Part shown: positions 13,432 through 21,851 of the stretch, piece after piece
Numbering within the stretch: the first letter of the stretch is position 1
How the letters are laid out: each line of letters begins with the position of its first letter
NCBI RefSeq assembly: GCF_002159765.1
Contig: NZ_NFJH01000001.1
Span: forward strand, 1 to 64,000
Direction of reading: 5' to 3'
DNA length: 64,000 nt
Origin: Collinsella sp. An268
GTDB taxonomy: Bacteria; Actinomycetota; Coriobacteriia; Coriobacteriales; Coriobacteriaceae
Notes under the pieces: model-generated
Database searches by the model: none
What the model saw: the letters and a program-made list of their open reading frames with translations, nothing else
Told to the model about the DNA's origin: nothing
Program-made: the position numbers and the translations under genes

Positions 13432-14031
13432 ATGAAGAAGCTCGTTACTGCTATTGCAGCGGCTGCCATGATGTTCGCCCTGCCGGGTGTCGCCATGGCC
13501 GCTGAGTCCTCTCAGTTTAACAGCCCGGCCGGCACCACGGTGACCGACACCACCTCTGGTGTTGCGCTCGCCGTCTCCGGCGACATCATCGGCGACGGTT
13601 TTATACATGTTGAGGTTACCGACAAGGTCGCCTCGAACGTTCCCGAGGGTGTTACCCCCATCGCCTCCTTTGAGGTCACCAAGGATGACGGTGTGGAAAT
13701 CAATGGTCAGCTGAGCTTCGTGTTCTCCGTCGGCACCCAGTACGCTGGTGCCACCGCTACCATCTACATCCAGCATGATGGCGGCGCTACCGAGACCCAG
13801 ACCGCCACGGTCGCTGCCGACGGCACCATCACCATCGCTGTTGACAAGCTCTCCGTCTTCTCCGTCGTGATCGACGAGTCCACCATCCCGGCTGGCGGTG
13901 CCACCACCGACACCTCCGCCACCTCTCCGCAGACCAACGCCACGGTCGCTCCGGTTGCCATGGTGACCACCGTCGCCGTCCTCGGTGCTGGTGCCGCCGC
14001 GGTCGCCCTGCGCAAGAAGGTCAACGAGTAA
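13432..14031 (+). CDS. Secreted cell-wall-anchored surface protein with SPQTN sorting signal
   Basis: 199 residues. A classic signal peptide (MKKLVTAIAAAAMM, cleavage likely after AMA at about 23) precedes a soluble domain of about 130 residues rich in T, V and G, likely beta-sandwich. The C-terminus has the sorting-signal layout: SPQTN (165-169), a hydrophobic segment (about 172-192) and a basic tail RKKVNE. SPQTN resembles the NPQTN-type signal cleaved by class B sortases rather than LPXTG, and a class B sortase is encoded next. Codon use is strongly biased (GCT, ACC, GGT), as in highly expressed genes, and the promoter is strong, so it may be an abundant surface protein. The ligand or function is not recognisable. 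Confidence 0.8.
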   Translation: MKKLVTAIAAAAMMFALPGVAMAAESSQFNSPAGTTVTDTTSGVALAVSGDIIGDGFIHVEVTDKVASNVPEGVTPIASFEVTKDDGVEINGQLSFVFSVGTQYAGATATIYIQHDGGATETQTATVAADGTITIAVDKLSVFSVVIDESTIPAGGATTDTSATSPQTNATVAPVAMVTTVAVLGAGAAAVALRKKVNE

Positions 14032-14067
14032 GAGGCCTTTCGCGCGGTTGCGCGGCTTCTGAGCTGC

Positions 14068-14099
14068 AAAAGGGGGCCCGGTTTCGGGTCCCCTTTTTT
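14068..14099 (+). terminator. Strong rho-independent terminator
   Basis: An AAAAGGGG...CCCCTTTTTT hairpin with inner CCCG/CGGG pairing and six T residues, directly after the surface-protein gene. It separates that gene from the sortase gene, so the sortase may be expressed by read-through or from its own promoter. Confidence 0.9.
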
Positions 14100-14203
14100 G
14101 GTACGTAGGGGAGTGCGGCGCCGGTACGGACCGGACGCCGCATCGCGACTCGGCGCCTCGTGCGGATGTTGGGGCCGCACGGGTGTGCCAGCAAAGGACG
14201 GTT

Positions 14204-15004
14204 ATGGCTGCTACGGATACTCCCGAGCAGGAGAGGAAACCTAAGAAGCGCGGGGTCGCCCCGCTCGTCGTCATTCTGGTGGTGTGCCTTCTGGTCGCCG
14301 TCGGCGGCGGCGGGTACATGCTCACGCAGTACCTCAGGGCGCAGGAGGAGCTCGCGCGTCAAGAGGAGACGCCCACCCCGGAGGAGGTCGAGCCGGAGGA
14401 GGAGCTCCCCGCGAACCCCATCGACTTCGGTTCGGTAAAGGTCGACACGCCCGAGGCGTATGCCTGGATCTACATCCCCGATACGGGCGTGAACTACCCC
14501 ATCATGCGGAGCGCGACGGACGACAACTTCTACCTGCGCCGCAACGAGCACGGCGAGGATTCCGTCTTTGGCTCCATCTTTACCCAGAGCATGAACGCGC
14601 TCGACTTCTCCGATCCCGTCACGCTTATCTACGGGCACAACACGGCCAACCACACCATGTTCGGCGATGTGCGCCAGATGGAGAACCCGGACTACTTCGC
14701 CTCCCACGAGACGATGTACATCTACACGCCGGGGCACATCCTCACCTACCGCATCATCGCCGCCTATATGTACGACGACCGCCACATCATGAACAGCTTC
14801 GATTTTACGGACGTCGAGACGCGTCTGGCGTACTTCGATTCCGTCCTGCATCCCACGTCGATGTCGGTCAACGTGCGGGAGGGGTCGACGCTCGACGAGA
14901 ACAGCAAGATCGTCCAGCTGAGCACCTGTCCGGACGTCAACACCACAAGCAACAGCCGCTTTATTGTGACGGGAGTACTGATCGATGACCAACCGACCCA
15001 GTGA
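14204..15004 (+). CDS. srtB: Class B sortase
   Basis: 266 residues with one N-terminal membrane segment (about 18-40, after a KPKKR stretch), an acidic linker and a sortase domain (about 75-260). Catalytic residues are H145 (IYGHN), C242 (LSTC) and R252 (SRFIV). The long region between His and Cys and the FGSIF/MFGDV segments are typical of class B. It would cleave a sorting signal and attach the substrate to cell-wall peptide. The SPQTN protein encoded just upstream is the obvious substrate. The start at ATG 14204 is preceded by AAGGA at 14194-14198; GTG 14183 in frame is less likely. It overlaps the following LCP gene by 20 bases, indicating co-transcription with a cell-wall polymer ligase. 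Confidence 0.9.
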   Translation: MAATDTPEQERKPKKRGVAPLVVILVVCLLVAVGGGGYMLTQYLRAQEELARQEETPTPEEVEPEEELPANPIDFGSVKVDTPEAYAWIYIPDTGVNYPIMRSATDDNFYLRRNEHGEDSVFGSIFTQSMNALDFSDPVTLIYGHNTANHTMFGDVRQMENPDYFASHETMYIYTPGHILTYRIIAAYMYDDRHIMNSFDFTDVETRLAYFDSVLHPTSMSVNVREGSTLDENSKIVQLSTCPDVNTTSNSRFIVTGVLIDDQPTQ

Positions 15005-16460
15005 TGAGGAGCGTCCGGAATCGGTCGACCTAGAGGAGGAAGGAGCGCGTGCTGAGGATGCACCCGGAGCTGGGAAGCCGGCCGAGGAGGCTCCCGTTAG
15101 CGAGGCCTCTTCTGCAGAGGTCCCCGTCGTCCGTCCGCAAGGGCGTCATTTCCGCGAGCCTGTCGCTGCGCCTGTGACGGAAGGGGCAACGGTGCCGTCC
15201 TGCTCTTCGGTAGAGGGTAAAGCTGCACGCACGGACGATGCGCCCGCATCATCAGAGGACGTGCGCACGGCCGACGACGAAGTTTCTGCGTCCTCGGCTG
15301 CCGGCGAGGACCCCGACCCTGCGTCTGCAGCAGCAGATGAGGTGCCTGAGCCCAGCGTGACCGGCAACCTTCCGCCTTTGCCCAAGCTCGAGGAGGACCC
15401 GCACGCGGGCCTCACCAAGGTGCGCAAGAAGACACATAACCGCCTGAAGCGCCGCTTCAAGATCGCCGCCATCGTGGTCGCCGTCATCGCGGTGCTTGCG
15501 GGCGGAGCGGTCGGCATCGTCTGGGCCCTGATGGGCCAGGGTGGCATCGCCATGAGGGAAGCCGCGCAGGCGGAGGACCTTGCGGTGGCCGAGGACGCCT
15601 CTACCGAGGACGAGGGCCAGACCGTCACCTACAACGGCCGGACCTATCGCTACAACGAGAACATCGTCTCCATCGTGGTCATCGGCACCGACCTGGGCTG
15701 GTCCACCACCGCCGAGGGCAACGCCGGGCAGGCGGACGCCATCATGGTGGTCGCGCTCGACACCGAGACGGGCTCCATGCGCGCCATCGGCATCCCGCGC
15801 GAGACGATGGTCGATGTGGACGAGCACGTGGGCTCGGCGTTTATCGGACAGGACAAGATGCAGCTCTCGCTCGCGTACAACTTCGGCGACGGCTACGCCA
15901 CGAGCAGCGAGAACGTGGTGCGCGCCGTATCGCGCATCCTGTACAACATGCCCATGACCTACTACTTCACCATCCAGATGGACGGCGTCGCCGTGCTGAA
16001 CGACGCGGTGGGCGGCGTGACCGTGACCCCGCTCGCGAGCATACCCGGCACGCGCATCCAAGAGGGCGTGCCCATCACGCTTTTGGGCAGCAACGCGCAG
16101 CGCTACGTGCAGTACCGCGACACGTCATACCTCGAGAGCTCGAGCGACCGCCAGGCGCGTCAGACGCAGTACCTGCAGGCGTTTTTCTCGCAGGCGCTCG
16201 CCACCGCGCAGGGCAACCCCCTGAGCCTGGTTGAGCTCTATCGCGCCGTGCAGCAGTACTCGACCACCAACCTCGGCATCGGCGAGTTCACGTTCTTGGC
16301 GTCTGAGGTGGTGCACAGCGGCCTCTCCAACCTGACGGTGACCACGCTCCAGGGCACGCAGCAGAAGGGCCCGCAATTTGTGGAGTTCTATCCGGACGAG
16401 GCCAACGTCTACCAGACGGTGCTCGACACGTTCTACACGCCGGTAGACGACGTGGAGTAG
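14985..16460 (+). CDS. LytR-CpsA-Psr (LCP) family cell-wall glycopolymer transferase
   Basis: 491 residues: a long cytoplasmic, low-complexity E/A/S/P-rich region (1-135), a basic stretch (KVRKKTHNRLKRRFK), one membrane segment (about 162-185), then an extracytoplasmic LCP domain (about 220-480). Typical LCP segments are DAIMVVALDTETG, AIGIPRETMVDV and MTYYFTIQMDGVAVLNDAVGGV. LCP proteins attach undecaprenyl-linked glycopolymers to peptidoglycan. The start overlaps the sortase 3' end, so both belong to one unit acting at the cell surface. The disordered N-terminus is unusually long for the family. Confidence 0.88.
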   Translation: MTNRPSDEERPESVDLEEEGARAEDAPGAGKPAEEAPVSEASSAEVPVVRPQGRHFREPVAAPVTEGATVPSCSSVEGKAARTDDAPASSEDVRTADDEVSASSAAGEDPDPASAAADEVPEPSVTGNLPPLPKLEEDPHAGLTKVRKKTHNRLKRRFKIAAIVVAVIAVLAGGAVGIVWALMGQGGIAMREAAQAEDLAVAEDASTEDEGQTVTYNGRTYRYNENIVSIVVIGTDLGWSTTAEGNAGQADAIMVVALDTETGSMRAIGIPRETMVDVDEHVGSAFIGQDKMQLSLAYNFGDGYATSSENVVRAVSRILYNMPMTYYFTIQMDGVAVLNDAVGGVTVTPLASIPGTRIQEGVPITLLGSNAQRYVQYRDTSYLESSSDRQARQTQYLQAFFSQALATAQGNPLSLVELYRAVQQYSTTNLGIGEFTFLASEVVHSGLSNLTVTTLQGTQQKGPQFVEFYPDEANVYQTVLDTFYTPVDDVE

Positions 16461-16487
16461 GCGGCGGCGATACCGCGCCGCCTCTTG
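16460..16487 (+). terminator. Putative terminator after the LCP gene
   Basis: A 7-bp GC stem (16463-16469 with 16476-16482) immediately after the stop codon, followed by TCTTGG. It is short, so only moderately convincing. Confidence 0.5.
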
Positions 16488-16563
16488 GCCCGTGCGGGCG
16501 GACGGGGGTTGGGCCGCCGCATCGCCGCCATCGCGCAAAATGAGCCCATGGTATTCGTGAAAT

Positions 16564-16718
16564 CAGGGGGTTATTCATTCTAGTGCCTATTTCAGGCGGG
16601 GTGCAGAAAGTAGCCTTGGAATTGAGCAAGCCTGTGACCTGCGCATCTTTTGAAGCGCAGCACGCGGTCTACTCTGAGAGGGCCCCTTAAACCAGGCACT
16701 AGAATGAATAACCCCCTG
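16564..16718. repeat. 155-bp element with perfect 25-bp terminal inverted repeats (MITE-like)
   Basis: Positions 16564-16588 (starting CAGGGGGTTATTC) and 16694-16718 (ending AATAACCCCCTG) are exact reverse complements over 25 bases. Inside are nested complementary segments: CAGAAAGTAG near 16604 with CTACTCTG near 16670, and CTGCGC (16639-16644) with GCGCAG (16655-16660). The single strand could therefore fold into a nearly continuous long hairpin. No coding frame of note is inside and no clear target-site duplication flanks it. It looks like a non-autonomous mobile element or a structured RNA/attenuator between the convergent LCP and pta genes. I cannot say which without copies elsewhere in the genome. 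Confidence 0.7.
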
Positions 16719-16751
16719 TTTGATGCGTGAAAAGTGGAAGATCGTGCTATG

Positions 16752-16831
16752 AAAAAGCCCCGGAGGGCTCCTTGCATGCGCCCCAGCCGCGTAGCTGCTG
16801 GGGCGTGTCAGCGAGGAGACCCTCCGGGGCT
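16752..16831 (-). terminator. Long terminator hairpin of pta
   Basis: A 12-bp outer stem (16756-16767 with 16820-16831) encloses a second stem (CGCCCCAGC/GCTGCTGGGGCG). On the minus strand it ends in a run of five T (16752-16756), 30 bases beyond the pta stop. Confidence 0.8.
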
Positions 16832-16860
16832 CGTTTCTCGGCTATCCGGAGATAGGGAGC

Positions 16861-17844
16861 CTAGGCCATCTGCGCCTGTACGGAGGTGATGGCCACAACA
16901 CCCACGATATCGTCGGCAGAGCAGCCGCGCGAAAGGTCGTTCACCGGTTTGGCGATGCCCTGGAGGATGGGGCCGTACGCCTCGGCGCGGCCGAAGCGCT
17001 GCACCAGCTTGTAGCCGATGTTGCCCGTCTCGAGGTTGGGGAATACGAGCACGTTGGCGTGGCCGGCGACCGTGGACTCGGGGGCCTTGAGCTCGGCGAC
17101 CGCGGGCACGATGGCCGCATCGAGCTGCAGGTCGCCGTCGATGGCGAGCTCGGGCGCCTTCTCCTTGGCGAAGGCCGTGGCCTCCTGGACCTTCTTGGCG
17201 GTGTCGCCGCCGGCGGACCCCATCGTGGAGTAGGAGAGCATGGCGACCTTGGGCTCCACATCGCCCATGAAGGCCTTGAAGGAGTTGGCGGAGGCGATGG
17301 CGATCTCGGAGAGCTCGTCGGAGGTCGGGTCGATGTTCAGGCCGCAGTCGGCGAAGACGAGGGTGCCGTCGGCGCCGAACTCGGGCGTCTTGGTGCACAT
17401 GACCATGAAGGCGGAGACGAGCTTGGTGCCGGGCGCGGTCTTCAGGATCTGAAGCGCGGGGCGCAGGGTGTTGGCCGTGGAATGGCAGGCACCGGAGACG
17501 AGGCCGTCGGCGTCGCCCATCTTGACCATCATGGTGCCGTAATAGGTGGCGTCCATCATCTGGGCGCGGGCCTGCTCGATGGTGACGCCCTTCTTAGCGC
17601 GGAGCTCGGCGAACTTCTGCGCGTACGCCTCGTGCTTGGGGGCGGTGGGGGAGGTGGGGTCGATGACCACCACGCCCTCGACGTCGATCTTGGCCGGGTC
17701 ACCCAGAATGACGAGGTTCGCGAGGTCCTCGGCCACGATCTTGCGGGCGGCCTCGAGGGTGCGCGGGTCCTCGCCCTCGGGCAGGACGATGGTCTTCTTG
17801 TCCGCGCGGGCGGCCTCTTTCATACGGGTTAGGAAGTCTGCCAT
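16861..17844 (-). CDS. pta: Phosphate acetyltransferase
   Basis: 327 residues of the short-form Pta family: KTIVLPEGEDPRTLEAA at the N-terminus, DGLVSGACHSTANTLRPALQ (about 140-160), FADCGLNIDPT, AMLSYSTMGSAGGD and LVFPNLETGNIGYKLVQRF near the C-terminus. It interconverts acetyl-CoA and acetyl phosphate in the cytosol, the first step of acetate and ATP formation in fermenters. The start was placed at 17844 (MADFLTRMKE) because GGAGGAG lies just upstream; a longer frame to 17955 has no site. No ackA is next to it in this window. Divergent from glf. Confidence 0.95.
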   Translation of the reverse strand: MADFLTRMKEAARADKKTIVLPEGEDPRTLEAARKIVAEDLANLVILGDPAKIDVEGVVVIDPTSPTAPKHEAYAQKFAELRAKKGVTIEQARAQMMDATYYGTMMVKMGDADGLVSGACHSTANTLRPALQILKTAPGTKLVSAFMVMCTKTPEFGADGTLVFADCGLNIDPTSDELSEIAIASANSFKAFMGDVEPKVAMLSYSTMGSAGGDTAKKVQEATAFAKEKAPELAIDGDLQLDAAIVPAVAELKAPESTVAGHANVLVFPNLETGNIGYKLVQRFGRAEAYGPILQGIAKPVNDLSRGCSADDIVGVVAITSVQAQMA

Positions 17845-17957
17845 TTCAGCTCCTCCAAAAACGTGCCCAACACGCGACGTGCGCGCGGTACCTGTCCCGA
17901 TGCGCCCGGTCCGCCGCTGCGCCCACCATGTTGAGCATTCCTTGTGAGACATCACCT

Positions 17958-17982
17958 ATTATAGGCGCCTGCGCGCTATAAT
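17958..17982. promoter_or_regulatory. Divergent pta/glf -10 boxes
   Basis: Two TATAAT hexamers lie back to back: on the minus strand at 17958-17963 (for pta) and on the plus strand at 17977-17982 (for glf). The first sits inside a palindrome, CCTATTATAGG (about 17955-17965). The -35 boxes are poor in both directions. Confidence 0.5.
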
Positions 17983-18059
17983 CTCTACGATTATTCGGCC
18001 CCCTGCGGGCTGGAACGGCGAATGAGGTGCCGCCCGGCGGCGCCTTGTGAGGAGCATCG

Positions 18060-19262
18060 ATGGACATCACATCTGGTCTGCCCGATTCGTTCAATCCCGG
18101 CGCGTACGACATGATCGTCGTCGGCGCGGGCTATGCCGGCTCGGTCTGCGCGCGCCGCCTGGCCGAGAGCGCGGGGTTCCGCGTGGCGGTGCTCGAGCGC
18201 CGCGGGCACATCGCCGGCAACGCCTACGATTGCACCGACGAGGCGGGTATCCTCGTCCATAGCTACGGCCCGCACATCTACCACACCTTCGATGAGCGCG
18301 TGCACAACTTCCTCTCGCGTTTCACCAAGTGGACCGACTACCAGCACAAGGTGCTCGCCAACATCCACGGCACGCTCATGCCGGTGCCCTTCAACCACGC
18401 CTCGCTCAAGCTCGCGTTTGGCGAGGAGCGCGGCGAGGAGCTCTACCGCAAGCTGGTGGAGACCTTCGGAGAGAACAAGAAGGTCCCCATCATGGACCTT
18501 CGCAAGAAGAACGATCCCGACCTGCAGGAGGTCGCGGACTACGTCTACGAGAACGTCTTTCTCTACTACACCATGAAGCAGTGGGGCCAGACGCCCGATG
18601 AGATCGACCCGTCCGTCACCGGGCGCGTGCCCGTCTTCATCGGTGACGACGACCGCTACTTCCCGCAGGCGCCCTTCCAGGGCATGCCTGCCGAGGGCTA
18701 TACCAAGATGTTCGAGCACATGCTCGACCACGACCTCATCGACGTCTTCGTGAACGTCGACGCCCGCGACATCCTCGAGATCACCGACACCAACGTGCAC
18801 GTGTGCGGGCAGTGCTACGGCGGCGAGATCATCTACACGGGTCCCCTCGACGAGCTCTTCAACCTTGACTTGGGCGCGCTTCCGTACCGCACGCTCGACA
18901 TGAAGTTCGAGACACTCGATGTCGACCAGTTCCAGCCGGTCGGCACCGTCAACTACACCACGAGCGAGGACTTCACGCGCATCACCGAGTTCAAGAACAT
19001 GACGGGTCAGGTGGTGCCGGGCAAGACCACCATCATGAAGGAGTACAGCCACGCCTTCGAGCCGGGCAGCGACCAGACCCCGTATTACGCCATCATCGCG
19101 CCCGAGAACCAGGAGCTCTACGAGCGCTATCTGGAGCGCGTGCAGAACCTCACGAACTTCCACCCGGTGGGACGCCTCGCGGAGTACCGCTACTACGATA
19201 TGGACGCGGTGACCGCCTCCGCCCTCGACCTATCCGACGAGATTATTGCGACCCATGCCTAA
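18060..19262 (+). CDS. glf: UDP-galactopyranose mutase
   Basis: 400 residues. The N-terminal FAD-binding Rossmann motif is IVVGAGYAGSVCARRLAE (about 19-36), followed by the mutase signatures HIAGNAYD, HSYGPHIYHT, FNHASLKLAFG, KQWGQTPDEI and a C-terminal GRLAEYRYYDMDA. It converts UDP-galactopyranose to UDP-galactofuranose, the donor for galactofuranose-containing glycans. The gene overlaps the following GT2 glycosyltransferase, which probably uses such or a related donor. The length matches bacterial Glf. The LCP ligase gene 2 kb upstream is in the same functional area (surface glycans) but separated by pta. Confidence 0.95.
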   Translation: MDITSGLPDSFNPGAYDMIVVGAGYAGSVCARRLAESAGFRVAVLERRGHIAGNAYDCTDEAGILVHSYGPHIYHTFDERVHNFLSRFTKWTDYQHKVLANIHGTLMPVPFNHASLKLAFGEERGEELYRKLVETFGENKKVPIMDLRKKNDPDLQEVADYVYENVFLYYTMKQWGQTPDEIDPSVTGRVPVFIGDDDRYFPQAPFQGMPAEGYTKMFEHMLDHDLIDVFVNVDARDILEITDTNVHVCGQCYGGEIIYTGPLDELFNLDLGALPYRTLDMKFETLDVDQFQPVGTVNYTTSEDFTRITEFKNMTGQVVPGKTTIMKEYSHAFEPGSDQTPYYAIIAPENQELYERYLERVQNLTNFHPVGRLAEYRYYDMDAVTASALDLSDEIIATHA

Positions 19263-20316
19263 TATGACGCCTGAAATCAACCATATGTTCAAGATCTGCT
19301 CGTTCGGCATACCGTGCTACAACTCGGCGGCCGATATGGACCGGTGCATCACCTCGATTCTCGAGGGCAGCGGATACGCGCCGGACGTTGAGATCATCAT
19401 CGTCGACGATGGCAGCGTGGACGAGACGCCGGCGAAGGCCGACGAGTGGGTGAGCCGCTACCCGGGCATCATCCGCGCCGTGCATCAGGAGAACGGCGGC
19501 CACGGGACCGCCGTTCTGACCGGCCTTAAGAACGCCACCGGTGTGTATTACAAGGTCGTCGATTCCGACGACTGGCTCGACGGCGCGGCGCTCGCCACCA
19601 TGCTGTCGTGCCTGCGCGGCTTTGTCGAGCGCGACACGCGCGTGGACCTCTTCATCTCTAACTACGTGTACGAGAAGGTCCACGAGGGCACGCACACCAC
19701 CATCGACTACCGGTTCGCCATCCCGCGCAAGAAGATCATCGGCTGGAACGACGTGGGCTACTTCCGCCCCGACCAGCACCTGCTTATGCATAGCCTCTGC
19801 TACCGCACCGACGTGCTCCGTGCGGGCGATCTGCCGCTTCCGCCGCACACGTTCTACGTGGACAACATCTACGCGTACGTGCCGCTTCCGCGCTGCAAGA
19901 CGCTCTACTATGCCGATATCGACCTCTACCGCTACTTCATCGGCCGCGAGGGCCAGAGCGTGAACGAGGAGACGATGATCAAGCGGATCGATCAGCAGTT
20001 CCGCATCACGCGCATCATGATGAAGGCCTACCATCTCTACGACGACATTGAGGAGAAGCCGCTCGCGTCGTGCATGATGGGCTACTTCACCATGATGATG
20101 GTCGTGTGCTCCATTTTCTCCAAGCTTGCGCACGATAAGAGCAAGGTGGACGAGGTCATCAAGATCTGGGCCGAGCTCAAGGTGTTCGACAAGAAGATGT
20201 ACAACCACGCCCGGTGGGGGCTTCTCGGTTTCTGGACCAACCTGCCCACCCCTGTGGGCGAGAAGGTGTCCGTGGGGCTTTACCGCGCGGCGCAGAAGAT
20301 TTTCAAGTTCAATTAG
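19255..20316 (+). CDS. Family 2 glycosyltransferase
   Basis: 353 residues with a GT-A fold at the N-terminus: KICSFGIPCYNSAADMDRCI, IIIVDDGSVDETP (nucleotide-binding DDGS), ENGGHGTAVLTGL and VVDSDDWLDG (DxD-type motif at about 101-105). The C-terminal half contains NVGYFRPDQH-like and YIDLYRYFIGREGQS-like segments typical of Coriobacteria and Firmicutes GT2 proteins. There is no transmembrane anchor apart from a weak hydrophobic patch near 265-285. It probably adds a sugar to a surface glycan together with Glf. The start is ATG 19255, overlapping glf by 8 bases; ATG 19264 is possible. The ribosome site is weak, consistent with translational coupling. Confidence 0.88.
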   Translation: MPNMTPEINHMFKICSFGIPCYNSAADMDRCITSILEGSGYAPDVEIIIVDDGSVDETPAKADEWVSRYPGIIRAVHQENGGHGTAVLTGLKNATGVYYKVVDSDDWLDGAALATMLSCLRGFVERDTRVDLFISNYVYEKVHEGTHTTIDYRFAIPRKKIIGWNDVGYFRPDQHLLMHSLCYRTDVLRAGDLPLPPHTFYVDNIYAYVPLPRCKTLYYADIDLYRYFIGREGQSVNEETMIKRIDQQFRITRIMMKAYHLYDDIEEKPLASCMMGYFTMMMVVCSIFSKLAHDKSKVDEVIKIWAELKVFDKKMYNHARWGLLGFWTNLPTPVGEKVSVGLYRAAQKIFKFN

Positions 20317-20370
20317 GCGCTGATGGTGCCGCGCGGGGATGTGCCCGCGCCCCATATAGACTTGCATACG

Positions 20371-20393
20371 AAGGCCCTCCGGGGCCTTCTTTG
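20371..20393 (+). terminator. Terminator after the GT2 gene
   Basis: GAAGGCCC/GGGCCTTC stem with a short loop and a TTT tail. Confidence 0.75.
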
Positions 20394-20547
20394 CTATCCG
20401 GGTGAAACGCAAGCGATTCGTTAGATTCCACCGCGAGTGTGCGGGGTATTGATTCGTAAACTTCCTTTCACGTAAACCGTGCATCTATTGCATATGGAAA
20501 CACTGTGGAGCGCGCCGTACAGTTGTAGTCAGAAGGAGGTGCATCCC

Positions 20548-21789
20548 GTGGCGTCCAAGAACTACGAGCTCGTCAGCTTCATACGCGAGAGCGGCACGGC
20601 TTCCCCGGCAGAGATTGCCGAGCGTTTCTCCGTGGGTACGCGCACGGTGTACAACAGCGTTATCTTGGGCGACGGAGGTATCCTGAACGCCCTCTTTGGC
20701 ACGCCGTTCACCGAGGCGCAGCAGCTCGGTGCCGCCATCAGCTCCGCATCGATGTCGGTGCTTGCGCTTCTGCTCTCCTTCACCGTGGCACGCGTGCTTG
20801 CCGAGAACTACGGCCTCGACACCTCCATCGCCGACACCTGCTCGGTTGTGTGCTTCCTGTGCCTCACGCCGTTTGTGACGAGCGATGATTGGGGCGAGGT
20901 CGTGGCCACGAGCTACCTCGGCTCGACGGGCATGTTCACCGCCATCATCACCTCGCTTCTCGCCGTCGAGGTCTACCGGTTCTTCATGAGCTTCAAGGCG
21001 CTTGTCATCAAGATGCCCGACGAGGTGCCGCCGGCGATCGCCCGCTCGATCAACGCCATCATCCCCGTCACGCTCACCGTCATCGTCTTTGGCCTCGTGC
21101 GCGTTGCCACCAACCTCGCCGGCACCCCGGTGAACGATCTCATCACCACCTTCGTGCAGGCGCCGGTGCTCTCGCTCGTGTCCTCGCCCGTGGGCGTTGC
21201 GGTCATCTACTTCCTCTACATGCTGCTCTGGGGCTTTGGCATCCACTCTGCCGGCATCATGAACGGTGTCCTCGAGCCGCTTTATCTGATCTCCCTTAAC
21301 GCGAACGCCGAGGCCATCGCCGCCGGCGAGGCCGCGACGAACGTCCTCACCAAGCCGTTCCTCGACTCCGTGGCCTTCATGGGAGGCGCGGGCAACATGC
21401 TTGCCCTCGTTGTTGCCATCCTCATCATCTCCCGCCGTCAGGATTACCGCACCATCGCCAAGATCGGCTTTGTGCCCGGTCTCTTCAACATCTCCGAGCC
21501 CATCATGTTCGGTCTGCCGGTCGTCATGAACCCGATTCTTATCGTCCCTATGATTCTGGTCACGCTCGCCGGCCTCGGCATCGGTGCGCTCGCCACCGTC
21601 ACCGGCTTCATGGGCTACACTTACGTCCTCACCCCGTGGATCACCCCACCGTTACTGGGTGGCCTGCTTTCGACCGGTCTCAACATCGGCGCCGTCATCA
21701 CCTGCGCCGTGATCTTTGTAGTGTCCGTTCTCATCTACATGCCCTTCGTTAAGGCCATGGACGCCGCCGTCACCACCGAGGAAAAGTAG
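20548..21789 (+). CDS. HTH fragment fused to a truncated PTS EIIC (lactose/cellobiose type)
   Basis: 413 residues starting at GTG 20548, with AGAAGGAGGT at 20531-20540. Residues 1-40 (SKNYELVSFIRESGT, SPAEIAERFSVGTRTVY) are the N-terminal HTH of a BglG/DeoR-like regulator. From about residue 43 (GDGGILNALFGTPF) the sequence is a PTS EIIC: membrane helices, VIKMPDEVPPAIARSINAIIPV, WGFGIHSAGIMNG, GGAGNMLAL, NISEPIMFGLPVVMNP and TPWITPPLLGG. The usual first transmembrane helix of EIIC is missing. The fusion probably arose by an in-frame deletion joining a regulator's start to an EIIC gene, so transport may be impaired. No IIA or IIB is nearby. It leads an operon with a HAD phosphatase, DUF4127 and SGNH genes. 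Confidence 0.8.
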   Translation: MASKNYELVSFIRESGTASPAEIAERFSVGTRTVYNSVILGDGGILNALFGTPFTEAQQLGAAISSASMSVLALLLSFTVARVLAENYGLDTSIADTCSVVCFLCLTPFVTSDDWGEVVATSYLGSTGMFTAIITSLLAVEVYRFFMSFKALVIKMPDEVPPAIARSINAIIPVTLTVIVFGLVRVATNLAGTPVNDLITTFVQAPVLSLVSSPVGVAVIYFLYMLLWGFGIHSAGIMNGVLEPLYLISLNANAEAIAAGEAATNVLTKPFLDSVAFMGGAGNMLALVVAILIISRRQDYRTIAKIGFVPGLFNISEPIMFGLPVVMNPILIVPMILVTLAGLGIGALATVTGFMGYTYVLTPWITPPLLGGLLSTGLNIGAVITCAVIFVVSVLIYMPFVKAMDAAVTTEEK

Positions 21790-21851
21790 GAACGCATCCT
21801 AAACCTTACGGTTTCATCCCTTACGTCTGACAGAAAGGTAGGTCGAAGAGC

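Noticed and set aside
12898-14325. Minus-strand frame over the EIIBC end and the surface protein
   Set aside because: Crosses a strong terminator and a promoter of the plus strand, and has only low-complexity content.
17059-17832. Plus-strand frame opposite pta
   Set aside because: Gly/Leu/Val/His-rich shadow; pta on the minus strand is certain.
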